Source: Actinomycetospora chibensis (GTDB taxonomy: Bacteria; Actinomycetota; Actinomycetes; Mycobacteriales; Pseudonocardiaceae). Taken from it: a stretch of 64,000 nucleotides of DNA. Shown in pieces: positions 19,582 to 27,967 of this stretch. A program made the position numbers and the translations under genes. Under the pieces are notes generated by a model. The model worked only from the letters and a program-made list of their open reading frames with translations, had not been told where the DNA came from and searched no databases. Numbering within the stretch: the stretch's first letter is position 1; each line of letters starts with the position of its first letter. Location of the stretch: the NCBI RefSeq assembly GCF_028737215.1, contig NZ_JAQZAM010000012.1, positions 176,880 to 240,879 of the forward strand, given 5' to 3'.

Positions 19582-19800
19582 CCGCTACCGTGCGGACGCC
19601 TGAGAGCTTCGCCGGTGAGGTGGGCTCACCCTCGGCTTGCACCATCGGCGGGTGGTCGACCCCGGCCGGAACCGGAACCGATCACCTCTTTCCAGAGGTC
19701 GTCTCCTCCGCGCGGTCTGGGATGCCTGAGAGGTTCCGGGGAGGAGTTGCTCCTTCGGCGCCTGCGACCAGAGGCTTCTGTGTGCAGGTCTCTCCCGCGC
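19582..19800 (-). ncRNA. Tandem glycine riboswitch
   Basis: Reading the minus strand from 19800, aptamer 1 shows GGGAGAGACC, GCGCCGAAGGAGCAA and CCTCTCAGGCA, the classic glycine aptamer core. A short linker leads to aptamer 2, with CCGCCGATGGTGCAAGCC, GGGTGAGCCC and GAAGCTCTCAGGC, ending near 19582. Cooperative tandem aptamers of this kind activate glycine-cleavage genes, and gcvP lies directly downstream. A possible -10, TATCCT, lies at 19823-19828. Confidence 0.93.
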
Positions 19801-19883
19801 GGTGTCCAAGTACGACGCGGTGAGGATAGCGCAGTCGGGCGGCCGGACCCAGCGTCCGCGTGGCCCGTGTCACCGGGCGGGTG

Positions 19884-20498
<615 letters not shown>

Positions 20499-20529
20499 CG
20501 ATTGCCTCCCTCGTTCCGTTGTGGCGCCG

Positions 20530-20558
20530 ACGGTACGAGCGGCGGAGATGGGGGTCAA
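20530..20558 (-). promoter_or_regulatory. Promoter of the Rv1830-like gene
   Basis: Minus-strand TTGACC (20553-20558), a 17-bp spacer and TACCGT (20530-20535) make a primary-sigma promoter about 30 bp before the GTG start. Confidence 0.6.
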
Positions 20559-20630
20559 CGCGACGCGCGGCGACTCTCGACCTTGACTTCAGGGTGAGGG
20601 TAACCGACCCGTACTCCGCGGCGTCCGACG

Positions 20631-20665
20631 GATGGGTCCGGACGACGGAGGAGTCTGGACCCATC
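20631..20665 (-). terminator. Hairpin after the bifunctional nuclease gene
   Basis: GATGGGTCCGGAC pairs with GTCTGGACCCATC (12 of 13 positions) around an 11-nt loop, 20 bp past the stop codon. There is no T-run, which is usual for actinobacterial terminators. Confidence 0.5.
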
Positions 20666-20684
20666 GCTCAGACGTGCCGCGAGA

Positions 20685-21158
20685 CTACGTATCCGCCCCG
20701 CGGAAGTCCTCCGGCGACACGGAGTCGAGGAACTCGCGGAACTTCTCGACCTCGTCCTCCTGCTCGTCGGGGATCACCAGACCGGCCTCGGAGAGGACCC
20801 CCTCCTCGGCGTGGATCGGCACACCGACCCGCAGGGCGAGGGCCACCGAGTCGCTGGGGCGGGCGGAGACGCGGATGTCGCCGTCGAACACCAGCTCGGC
20901 GTAGAAGGTGCCCTCCTGCAGATCGATGATCCGGACCTGCTCGAGCCGGCGGTCCAGCGCGCCCAGCACGTCCTTCAGCAGGTCGTGGGTGAGCGGGCGG
21001 GCGGGCTTGACGCCCTGCTGCTCGAGGGCGATGGCCGTGGCCTCGACGGAGCCGATCCAGATCGGCAGGTACCGGTCGCCCTCGGCCTCCCGGAGAAGGA
21101 GGATCGGCTGGTTCGCGGGGAGCTCGACCCGAACCCCCACGACACGCATCTCGCTCAT
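20685..21158 (-). CDS. Bifunctional nuclease family protein (DUF151, Rv1829-like)
   Basis: A 157-residue protein covering a DUF151 domain plus a short acidic tail. Family marks are the ILLLREAEGDRYLPIWIGS strand-loop, EATAIALEQQGVKPARPLTH and the SARPSDSVALALRVGVPI core. Plant and bacterial members are described as dual-specificity nucleases, but the physiological role in actinobacteria is unclear. The ATG has a strong GGAGG site. A TAGCGT box at 21190-21195 may be the -10. It sits between two MerR-type genes, as in mycobacteria. Confidence 0.92.
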   Translation of the reverse strand: MSEMRVVGVRVELPANQPILLLREAEGDRYLPIWIGSVEATAIALEQQGVKPARPLTHDLLKDVLGALDRRLEQVRIIDLQEGTFYAELVFDGDIRVSARPSDSVALALRVGVPIHAEEGVLSEAGLVIPDEQEDEVEKFREFLDSVSPEDFRGADT

Positions 21159-21293
21159 GCGGCTCGCCTCCTTCGATCGACGGATCGAGACGCTACACGC
21201 TCGGGAACCCCCGCGCCCGAGTCCGCGAGGGCCTCCGCGGGCTCCGTCGCCCAGCGGGCCGGGGGCCGTGTGACGACCCTGTGACGGGCCGGT

Positions 21294-22187
21294 TCAGCGC
21301 TTGAGACCGTGGCGCAGACCCGACCCGACGAGCAGCGCGTGCAGGCGTCCGGAGAGCGCCGCCAGCTCCGCCGAGAGCTCCTCGGCGCGGCGGGCGGCCT
21401 CGGGGCCGCGGCTGCGGGCGACGGGGGTGACGAGCTGGGCGAGCAGGCCCACCTCGCGGTCCGCGCTGGCGCGCGCCGAGCGCAGCAGGCGCGGCTCGAC
21501 ACCGAGACGCGCGAGGGAGGCCGCGGTGCGCGCGACCAGGACGTCCTCGGGCTCGTAGCGGCCGTCGGCATCGGGACGCAGGATGCCGTGGTGCTCGAGG
21601 CCGTCGAGCAGCGAGGAGTCCACGCCGTCCTCGGCGAGCAGCACGTCGCGGCTCACGGTGTCCCCGCGCGCGGTGCGGACGCCGTCGGGGTCCTCGTCGG
21701 GCTCGACGCGGTCGGCCACCGAGGCGAGGCTGCGCACGCGGGCGGTGGCCGCGGCGCTCGGGCCGGAGGGCGTGGTCGGGCCGCCGGGGCCGCCCGGTCC
21801 GCCGGGTCCACCGAGGCCGGGGCCGCCCGACTCCGGCGGGGCCGCCGCCGTCGCGAGCGCGCCGTCGGCGCCGCCCGGGGTCTCCCCCGGCAGCGTCGGG
21901 CCGCCGTCGACGGGGTTGCGGTCGAACTCGTCGAGCCGCGCTCGGATGACCTTGAGGGGCAGGTAGTGGTCGCGCTGCGCGGACAGCACGAACCGCAGGC
22001 GCACGACGTCGGCGTGCGAGAACTGCCGGTAGCCCGCCGGGGTGCGCGCCGGGCGGATCAGTCCCTCGGACTCGAGGAACCGGATCTTGGAGATCGTGAT
22101 CTCCGGGAAGTCGGCACGCAGCGCGTCGAGCACCGAGCCGATCGAGAGGGGGGAACCCCCAGGCTCGGACAGCCCGGCGGCGGTCAC
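21294..22187 (-). CDS. ftsR: MerR-type cell-division regulator FtsR (Rv1828-like)
   Basis: A 297-residue MerR-type regulator whose HTH region (SIGSVLDALRADFPEITISK, FLESEGLIRPARTPAGYRQF, RDHYLPLKVIRARLDEFD) is diagnostic for the Rv1828/FtsR group. In corynebacteria FtsR controls ftsZ. The C-terminal helical domain starts near residue 175. Between them lies an unusual low-complexity insert at about 105-150, rich in Gly and Pro (GGPGGPGGPGGP). The start GTG at 22187 overlaps the garA stop as GTGA, so the two are co-translated. Confidence 0.92.
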   Translation of the reverse strand: MTAAGLSEPGGSPLSIGSVLDALRADFPEITISKIRFLESEGLIRPARTPAGYRQFSHADVVRLRFVLSAQRDHYLPLKVIRARLDEFDRNPVDGGPTLPGETPGGADGALATAAAPPESGGPGLGGPGGPGGPGGPTTPSGPSAAATARVRSLASVADRVEPDEDPDGVRTARGDTVSRDVLLAEDGVDSSLLDGLEHHGILRPDADGRYEPEDVLVARTAASLARLGVEPRLLRSARASADREVGLLAQLVTPVARSRGPEAARRAEELSAELAALSGRLHALLVGSGLRHGLKR

Positions 22188-22651
22188 TCCAGCCCCGCCC
22201 CCGCCCCGGCCGACCCGCCGTCACGGGGACCGGTGAGGAAGACGAGGCGGAACTTGCCGATCTGCACCTCGTCGCCGTTGGCGAGCACCGCGGTGTCGAC
22301 CGGCTCGCGGTTGACGTACGTGCCGTTGAGGCTGCCGACGTCCACCACCACGAACTCCGCGCCGTCGCGGCGGAACTCCGCGTGCCGGCGGGAGACGGTG
22401 ACGTCGTCGAGGAAGATGTCCGAGTCGGGGTGCCGCCCCGCGCTCGTGGTGTCCCGGTCGAGGAGGAAGCGCGACCCGGCGTTGGGGCCGCGCTTGACCA
22501 CCAGCAGCGCGGAGCCCGTGGGCAGCGCGTCGACCCCGGAGACCGGGGCGCCGCGGGACTCGGTCTCGGGCTCGGCCAGGAAGTCGGCCCGGAAGACCGA
22601 CGTCGTCTCGCCCTGACGCTCGGGGGGGACCGGGGGACCGCCTGTGCTCAC
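22184..22651 (-). CDS. garA: FHA-domain metabolic switch protein GarA
   Basis: A 155-residue protein. The conserved N-terminal phospho-acceptor motif ETTSVFRADF carries two adjacent threonines (T16, T17), which in mycobacteria are modified by PknG and PknB. The FHA domain occupies about residues 50-140, with GRHPDSDIFLDDVTVSRRHAEF and VGSLNGTYVNREP. Unphosphorylated GarA regulates 2-oxoglutarate dehydrogenase, glutamate dehydrogenase and glutamate synthase, so it governs the carbon/nitrogen split. GTG start with a GGAGGAG site. The N-terminal tail is slightly longer than usual. Confidence 0.94.
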   Translation of the reverse strand: MSTGGPPVPPERQGETTSVFRADFLAEPETESRGAPVSGVDALPTGSALLVVKRGPNAGSRFLLDRDTTSAGRHPDSDIFLDDVTVSRRHAEFRRDGAEFVVVDVGSLNGTYVNREPVDTAVLANGDEVQIGKFRLVFLTGPRDGGSAGAGAGLE

Positions 22652-22907
22652 CGTGCTCCTCCGTCGTGTCGTGCTCGGTCTCGTGCTCGCTCGAGGTGTC
22701 CCGCCCGTCCCCGGCCGGCTCCGGGACCCTTCAAGGGGCCCCGTCCCCGGCCTCGGTGACGGATCGTCGCGAGGTGGCCGTCACGGTACCGGTCCCCGTC
22801 ACGGGGTCGAGGCCCTCCCCACCCACCGTGAGCGAGAGTCCGCGTGCCGTGGCGGAGAGTCAACGGTGGCGGCCGTCCGGGCTCCCCGAACGAGGGCCCG
22901 CGCACGG

Positions 22908-23297
22908 TCAGGACCCGTCGACGATCTCCTGGTAGGCGGCCGCGTCGAGCAGGTCCTCGAGGGCGCGCGGGTCGGGCAGGCGCAGCTCCATCATCCAGCC
23001 CGAGCCGTACGGGTCGGAGTTGATGAGCTCCGGGGTGTCGGCCAGCCCGTCGTTGACCGCGATGACCTCGCCGTCGAGCGGCGCGTAGATCTCCGAGACC
23101 GACTTGGTGGACTCGACCTCGGCGACGGACTCGCCGGAGGACACCGTCGCCCCGACCGAGGGCAGCTGGACGTACACGACGTCGCCGAGCTGGTCCTGGG
23201 CGTAGTCGGTGATGCCGACGCGGACGACCGACGGGTCGGCCTCGCTCGTGGTGATCCACTCGTGCTCGGCGGTGTAGCGCAGGCCCTCGGGGACCAC
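22908..23297 (-). CDS. gcvH: Glycine cleavage system H protein
   Basis: GcvH is the lipoyl carrier that shuttles the aminomethyl group between GcvP, GcvT and Lpd. The 129-residue protein shows the EHEW N-terminal motif, GITDYAQDQLGDVVYVQLPS, and the lipoylation site ESTKSVSEIYAPL with the lysine near residue 64. GTG start with a GAGGAG site. It lies upstream of garA on the same strand with a 256-bp gap. That gap holds an imperfect GC hairpin (around 22728-22750) and no gene. Confidence 0.96.
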   Translation of the reverse strand: MVPEGLRYTAEHEWITTSEADPSVVRVGITDYAQDQLGDVVYVQLPSVGATVSSGESVAEVESTKSVSEIYAPLDGEVIAVNDGLADTPELINSDPYGSGWMMELRLPDPRALEDLLDAAAYQEIVDGS

Positions 23298-23405
23298 CGG
23301 CGACTCCTCACGTCAGGGGTTGGTGCTCGGTCCGGCCCGCGTTCTCCCCGGGCGGCGGCAGGCTAGAGCGCCGGGCACCGGCGGGCCAAGCCGGGACCGT
23401 GCACG

Positions 23406-23984
23406 TCACGCCGTCGCGACCGGTGACCGGACGAGTTGGACGAGGTAGAGCGCGCCCGACCACAGGTGCAGTGCGACCCCCCACACCGTGAAGGCGTAGG
23501 CGAACGGACGGGCGATGTCGGCGCCGGCCCAGTCCATCTGCGCGAGCAGGAGCAGGGGGAACGCGTAGAGCAGGTTGAGCGTCGCGGCCTTGCCGATGTA
23601 GAGCACCGGGAAGGCCAGGTAGCCCTTGCGCCGCAGCAGCGGCAGCGCGAGCGAGACCACGACGTCACGTCCGATGATCAGCACGAGCACCCACCACGGG
23701 ACGATCCCGCGGATGAGGAACGCGACCAGCGTGGCCACGGTGTAGAGCCGGTCGGCCAGCGGGTCGAGGAGCTCGCCGAGGCGGCTGTACTGGTCGAGGG
23801 CGCGCGCGATCCGGCCGTCGAGCCAGTCGGTGATGCCGCTGGCCACCAGGACGACGAGCGCCCAGCCGTCGGCCTGCGGCCCGAGCAGCAGCCAGAGGAA
23901 CAGCGGCACCCCGAGCAGGCGCACGAAGCTCAGCGCGTTGGGCACGGTGAGCCAGCGCTCGCCGGCGAGCTCGCGGAGGGTCAC
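23406..23984 (-). CDS. CDP-alcohol phosphatidyltransferase
   Basis: A 192-residue membrane enzyme of phospholipid synthesis. It carries the family catalytic motif D-x2-D-G-x2-A-R-x8-G-x3-D-x3-D: TDWLDGRIAR, then GELLDPLADR near residue 75. Five or six membrane helices surround it. The position next to the gcvH block matches the PgsA2 locus of mycobacteria (Rv1822 to Rv1826), so it is probably the orthologue. The exact lipid product is not established. Start ATG at 23984. Confidence 0.9.
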   Translation of the reverse strand: MTLRELAGERWLTVPNALSFVRLLGVPLFLWLLLGPQADGWALVVLVASGITDWLDGRIARALDQYSRLGELLDPLADRLYTVATLVAFLIRGIVPWWVLVLIIGRDVVVSLALPLLRRKGYLAFPVLYIGKAATLNLLYAFPLLLLAQMDWAGADIARPFAYAFTVWGVALHLWSGALYLVQLVRSPVATA

Positions 23985-24023
23985 GGCGGGGAGTATCCCC
24001 CGGACCTTCCGGCCGCAGCAGGG

Positions 24024-24773
24024 TCAGCGCGCCGTCCAGCCCATGTCCATCGTCACCGGCGAGCCGGTGAAGGTGGACCCGGCCGGGGTCTGCAGGAACG
24101 CCACGACGTCGGCGACCTCGGAGGGCTCGATGAGCCGCTTGCGGGCGTGCGGGGTGAGGATGACCTCTTCGATCACCCGGTCCTCGCTGATCCCGTGGGC
24201 GCGGGCCTGGTCGGCGATCTGCTTCTCGACCAGCGGGGTGCGCACGTAGCCGGGGCAGACGGCCGTGGCGGTGATCCCGTCCTCGGCGCCCTCGAGCGCG
24301 AGGGTCTTCACCAGCCCGAGGACGCCGTGCTTCGCCGAGACGTAGCCCGCCTTGTACGGCGAGGCGGCCAGGGCGTGCGCCGAGGCGATCGCGACGAAGC
24401 GCCCGCCCTCCGGGGCCGCGCGCAGGGCCTCCCACGCGTACTTCGCCAGCAGGAACGGGCTGGTCAGCAGGATCGCCTGGAGGGCGTCCCAGCGGTCCTC
24501 GTCGAAGTCGGCCACCGGCGAGACGTGCTGGAAGCCCGCATTGGGCACGACGAGGTCGAGGCGGCCGAACTGCTCGAGCGCCGTGTCCACCGCGGCGCGG
24601 TTGCCCTCGCGGGTGGTGAGGTCGGCGCCGAGCGACGGTCCGGGGAGCGTCTCGTCGGCCTTGAGGTCCACGCCGAGGACCGACCACCCGTCACCGTGGA
24701 GGCGGTCGACGATCGCCCGCCCGATCCCGCTGCCCGATCCGGTCACCACCGCTGCGCGCTGCTCTGCTGCCAT
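24024..24773 (-). CDS. 3-hydroxybutyrate dehydrogenase-like SDR
   Basis: A 249-residue SDR resembling D-3-hydroxybutyrate dehydrogenases. It has TGSGSGIGRAI at the cofactor site, PNAGFQHVSPVADF (the HVxP substrate-loop motif), IASAHALAASPYKAGYVSAK as active site, and the long helical lid EEVILTPHARKRLIEPSEVA. It likely interconverts 3-hydroxybutyrate and acetoacetate with NAD, feeding ketone-body or polyhydroxybutyrate use. The ATG follows a TACGGT box by 7 nt, so it is probably leaderless. It is divergent from the glycosyltransferase gene. Confidence 0.87.
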   Translation of the reverse strand: MAAEQRAAVVTGSGSGIGRAIVDRLHGDGWSVLGVDLKADETLPGPSLGADLTTREGNRAAVDTALEQFGRLDLVVPNAGFQHVSPVADFDEDRWDALQAILLTSPFLLAKYAWEALRAAPEGGRFVAIASAHALAASPYKAGYVSAKHGVLGLVKTLALEGAEDGITATAVCPGYVRTPLVEKQIADQARAHGISEDRVIEEVILTPHARKRLIEPSEVADVVAFLQTPAGSTFTGSPVTMDMGWTAR

Positions 24774-24780
24774 GCCCCCG

Positions 24781-24790
24781 ACCGTAGGCT
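24781..24790. promoter_or_regulatory. Bidirectional promoter with overlapping -10 boxes
   Basis: The 10-mer ACCGTAGGCT holds TAGGCT for the plus strand (24785-24790, 7 nt before GTG 24798) and TACGGT for the minus strand (24781-24786, 7 nt before ATG 24773). The two boxes share a TA step, and both genes would be leaderless. Confidence 0.6.
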
Positions 24791-24797
24791 CTCGCGC

Positions 24798-25922
24798 GTG
24801 ATCGTTCCCGGGCCCGGGTCAACCAGCCCCGCCCTCGGCCTGCCCGCCGCCCCCGCTCCCCCGGTCCCCGACGTCCGGCGCCTCGCGGTGCTGCGGGCCA
24901 ACGGCCTCGGCGACTACGTCGTCGCCGAGCCCGCGCTGGCCGCCCTGCGCGCCGCCTACCCCGACGCCGAGGTGACGCTGCTCGGTGCCCAGCACCACGT
25001 CGGGCTGCTCGCCGGCAGGCCGTCGCCGGTCGACCGGGTCGTCACCGTGCCCCTGATGCCCGGCGTGCGGGTCGGCCCCGACCCGGACGCGAGCGAGGAC
25101 GAGATCGAGGCCTGGGCCGCCGAGCAGCGGGCCTACGGCTACGACCTCGCGGTCCAGATGCACGGCGGCGGGCGCAACTCCAACGCACTGCTGCTGCGGC
25201 TGGGCGCCCGCGTGACGGCGGGGTCGGCGACCCCGGACGCGCCGCGCCCCGACCGCTGGGTGCCGTACTGGCCCTTCCAGCACGACACCGTCCGCTGGCT
25301 CGAGGTGGCCGCCGCGGCCGGGGCCGCGCCGACGCGGGTGGAGGCGTGCGTCGAGGTCACGGCCGAGGATCTCGCGTCATCGCGCGCGGTGGTGCCGGCC
25401 GGCGACGCGCCCCTGCTCGTCGTCCATCCGGGCGCCACCGACGCCCGGCGCTGCTACCCCGAGGAACGCCTCGGGGCGATCGCCCAGGATCTCGCCGACC
25501 GCGGAGCCCGTGTGGTCGTCGCGGGCGGGCCGTCGGAGGCCGAGCGGGTCGCCCGCGTGGTCTCGGGCATGCGCTCGACCCCCGAGACGGCCGTCGGGAC
25601 GCTCGATCTGCCGGGCCTGGTCGGGCTGCTGTCCCGCGCGACGCTGGTGCTCGGCAACGACTCGGGGCCGCGGCACCTCGCGGGCGCGGTCGGTACGCCG
25701 ACCGTCGCCGTCTTCACCTACGCCAACCTCGCGGACGTGGCGCCGCTGACCCGCGTCTGGCACCGGGTGCTCGTCTCCTGGCACGGTGGGTGCCGGGTGT
25801 GCGGGATGCGGGTGCTCGACGGCTGGTGCGGGCACGAGGAGAGCGCGACCCACGACGTCGACGTCGCCGAGGTCCGCGAGGCCACGCTGGACCTCTGGGA
25901 GCAGGGGATGCTCCGCACGTGA
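24798..25922 (+). CDS. Glycosyltransferase family 9 protein
   Basis: A 374-residue GT-B glycosyltransferase of the heptosyltransferase type. The N-terminal half has VLRANGLGDYVVAEPALAAL and DLAVQMHGGG. The C-terminal nucleotide-sugar half has LLVVHPGATDARRCYPEERL, VVVAGGPSEAE and the donor motif LVLGNDSGPRHLAGAVGTPT. Heptose transfer to LPS is not expected in an actinobacterium, so the acceptor is unknown. The C-terminal 70 residues contain four cysteines (CRVCGMRVLDGWCGHEE), which is unusual. GTG 24798 is leaderless-type. Confidence 0.87.
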   Translation: MIVPGPGSTSPALGLPAAPAPPVPDVRRLAVLRANGLGDYVVAEPALAALRAAYPDAEVTLLGAQHHVGLLAGRPSPVDRVVTVPLMPGVRVGPDPDASEDEIEAWAAEQRAYGYDLAVQMHGGGRNSNALLLRLGARVTAGSATPDAPRPDRWVPYWPFQHDTVRWLEVAAAAGAAPTRVEACVEVTAEDLASSRAVVPAGDAPLLVVHPGATDARRCYPEERLGAIAQDLADRGARVVVAGGPSEAERVARVVSGMRSTPETAVGTLDLPGLVGLLSRATLVLGNDSGPRHLAGAVGTPTVAVFTYANLADVAPLTRVWHRVLVSWHGGCRVCGMRVLDGWCGHEESATHDVDVAEVREATLDLWEQGMLRT

Positions 25923-25957
25923 GTGATCCGGGTCGTCCTGACGACCCGGATACTCAC
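25919..25957. terminator. Bidirectional terminator hairpin spanning both stop codons
   Basis: GTGAGT, a bulged G and ATCCGGGTCGTC (25919-25937) pair with GACGACCCGGAT and ACTCAC (25940-25957). The arms are perfect apart from the bulge. The stem includes the stop codons of the convergent glycosyltransferase and selD genes. Confidence 0.75.
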
Positions 25958-26970
25958 GTGACGCGGAGCGTCCTCCCCTCCTCCGCGGCGACGATCTCGC
26001 CGACCACGGGGTGCCCGGGGATCTCGCCGGCGAGCAGCAGGCCGCCGGAGGTCTGGGCGTCGGCGAGCAGCAGGGCCATGGTCTCGTCGGTGTCCACGAG
26101 GTCGAGGCGCGCGTGCGGCCGCACCCAGTCGAGGTTGCGCCGCGACCCGCCGGGCACGTAGCCGTCGCGGGCGGCCTCGCGGGCGCCGTCGAGGAACGGC
26201 ACGGCACTGCTGTCGATCACCGCGGTGACCCCGGATGCCCGCGCGAGCTTGTGGGCGTGGCCGAGCAGCCCGAAGCCGGTGATGTCGGTGCCCGCCCGGA
26301 TGCCCGCGGCGACGGCGGCGCGCGAGGCCTCGGCGTTGAGCGTGGTCATCACCTCGACGGCCGCGGCGAACGACTCGCCGGTGGCCTTGTGCCGGTTGTT
26401 GAGCACGCCGAGGCCGAGCGGCTTGGTGAGCGTCAGCGGCGTGCCCGGGCGGGCGGCGTCGTTGCGGATCAGGGCCTCGGGATCGGCGACCCCGGTGACC
26501 GCCATGCCGTACTTGGGCTCCGGGTCGTCCACCGAGTGCCCACCCGCGACGTGGCAGCCGGCGAGGTCGGCCACCGCCAGGCCCCCGCGCAGGACCTCGG
26601 CGGCGAGGTCGTAGGGCAGCACCTCGCGCGGCCAGCACAGCAGGTTCAGCGCGATCACCGGGCGCCCGCCCATGGCGTAGACGTCGGAGAGCGCGTTGGC
26701 CGCCGCGATGCGTCCCCAGTCGTAGGGGTCGTCGACGACCGGGGTGAAGAAGTCGGTGGTCGCGATCAGCGCGAGGCCGTCGCGGATCCGCACGGCCGCG
26801 GCGTCGTCGCCGTCCTCGAGCCCGACGAGGAGCTCGCCCTCGCGCGTCGTCGACGGCGACGGCATCAGCCCGCGCACCACGTCCTCGAGCTCGCCGGGCG
26901 GGATCTTGCAGGCGCAGCCGCCGCCGTGGGCGTAGCCGGTGAGGCGCGTGGCCGGGGACGTCGCGGTCAT
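25954..26970 (-). CDS. selD: Selenide, water dikinase
   Basis: SelD makes selenophosphate from selenide and ATP for selenocysteine or selenouridine synthesis. The 338-residue protein has the N-terminal catalytic loop GGGCACKIPP, where C19 and K22 match Cys17 and Lys20 of E. coli SelD; it uses Cys, not Sec. Also present are ATP-binding LEDGDDAAAVR, ATTDFFTPVVDDPYDWG, GGHSVDDPEPKYG and NNRHKATGE. It lies 9 bp after the DUF742 gene on the same strand. No selA, selB or Sec-tRNA gene is in the window. Confidence 0.95.
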   Translation of the reverse strand: MTATSPATRLTGYAHGGGCACKIPPGELEDVVRGLMPSPSTTREGELLVGLEDGDDAAAVRIRDGLALIATTDFFTPVVDDPYDWGRIAAANALSDVYAMGGRPVIALNLLCWPREVLPYDLAAEVLRGGLAVADLAGCHVAGGHSVDDPEPKYGMAVTGVADPEALIRNDAARPGTPLTLTKPLGLGVLNNRHKATGESFAAAVEVMTTLNAEASRAAVAAGIRAGTDITGFGLLGHAHKLARASGVTAVIDSSAVPFLDGAREAARDGYVPGGSRRNLDWVRPHARLDLVDTDETMALLLADAQTSGGLLLAGEIPGHPVVGEIVAAEEGRTLRVT

Positions 26971-26979
26971 GCCCCCGTT

Positions 26980-27684
26980 CTACAGCCTGTGCAGGCCCTC
27001 CAGCACACGCTGCATGACGTCGCGGGAGGGGGCGCCCGACGCGGCGACCGCCCGCGGGTGGACGAGCAGCAGCCCCGCGCCCGCCATGTCGTCGATGATC
27101 ACGCGGGCGACGCCGAGCGGCACCGAGAGCAGGGCGGCGACCTCGGCGACCGAGCGAGGGTCGCCCACCACGTCGCCGAGCGCGACGTGCTCGGGGTCCT
27201 CCAGCGGCGGGCGCGGCGAGGGGATGGACACGAGCGTCTCGACGGCCAGGTCGGCGCGCGCCTTCGTGCGCCCGCCGGTGCGGACGTACGGACGGACGCG
27301 GGTGCGCGTGCTCTCCGGGGGCGGGGTCGCGGTGATGAACAGCGGCAGGGTCGGCGCGTCGTCGGCCTCGGGCCCCGCCGACACCGCCGAACGGCGCAGT
27401 GGCGGCGCGGCCTGGGTGGGCACGACCGCGTCCTCGGCCGCCTCGCGCTCGGCCGCCCGGCGGGCGCGGCGGCGCTGCGAGCCGAACCGGGCCCCGGTGC
27501 GTCCGACCGTGGCGTCCTCGGAGGTCTCCTCGGGGGCGGCCTCCGGGACGGGCACGGGCTCCGAGACCGGGCCCTGATCCTCGGGGTCGTCCTCGACGAT
27601 CCCGCGCGGGAAGCGGGCGCCGGTGCGACCGACGCGCGCGCGACGGCGCGGCCGGTCGGTGCCGTCGCCGTCGCCGTCGCTCAC
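26980..27684 (-). CDS. DUF742 (conservon CvnC-like) protein, orphan
   Basis: A 234-residue protein. The C-terminal DUF742 domain (about 130-234) is clear: VRPYVRTGGRTKARADLAVE, then SVAEVAALLSVPLGVARVII and DVMQRVLEGL. This family normally sits in cvnABCD operons with a sensor kinase, a roadblock protein and a small GTPase. None of them flanks this copy. The N-terminal 125 residues are disordered and contain VGRTGARF twice (about residues 18 and 59), each within an Arg-rich context. selD follows 9 bp downstream. Confidence 0.82.
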   Translation of the reverse strand: MSDGDGDGTDRPRRRARVGRTGARFPRGIVEDDPEDQGPVSEPVPVPEAAPEETSEDATVGRTGARFGSQRRRARRAAEREAAEDAVVPTQAAPPLRRSAVSAGPEADDAPTLPLFITATPPPESTRTRVRPYVRTGGRTKARADLAVETLVSIPSPRPPLEDPEHVALGDVVGDPRSVAEVAALLSVPLGVARVIIDDMAGAGLLLVHPRAVAASGAPSRDVMQRVLEGLHRL

Positions 27685-27955
27685 TCTCCGCTCCCCTCGG
27701 TGGACCCGATCGGCGTATCCCTCCCGCCGAGCCGCCCCGCGCGGCGGCCCGAGATCGTGACCGTGACGCGAGGGCGGGAGTCACGATAGAGCAGGTCTCT
27801 CCTCCGATCACGCGATCTGTCCGGGCAGCACCGCGAGCGGTGACCGAACGTGATGTTGTGGTTACTCGGTGACGGCAGGATCACGGCCGCAAGACGACCC
27901 GATGTCGACCGGATCGGCCGCCGTGTCCAGCGACGACGGGCCCGCGCAGGGGCGC

Positions 27956-27961
27956 TAAGCT
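27956..27961 (+). promoter_or_regulatory. Candidate -10 box for a small RNA
   Basis: TAAGCT lies 6-7 nt before the first hairpin of the RNA candidate. No clear -35 is visible. Confidence 0.35.
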
Positions 27962-27967
27962 GGTGCT

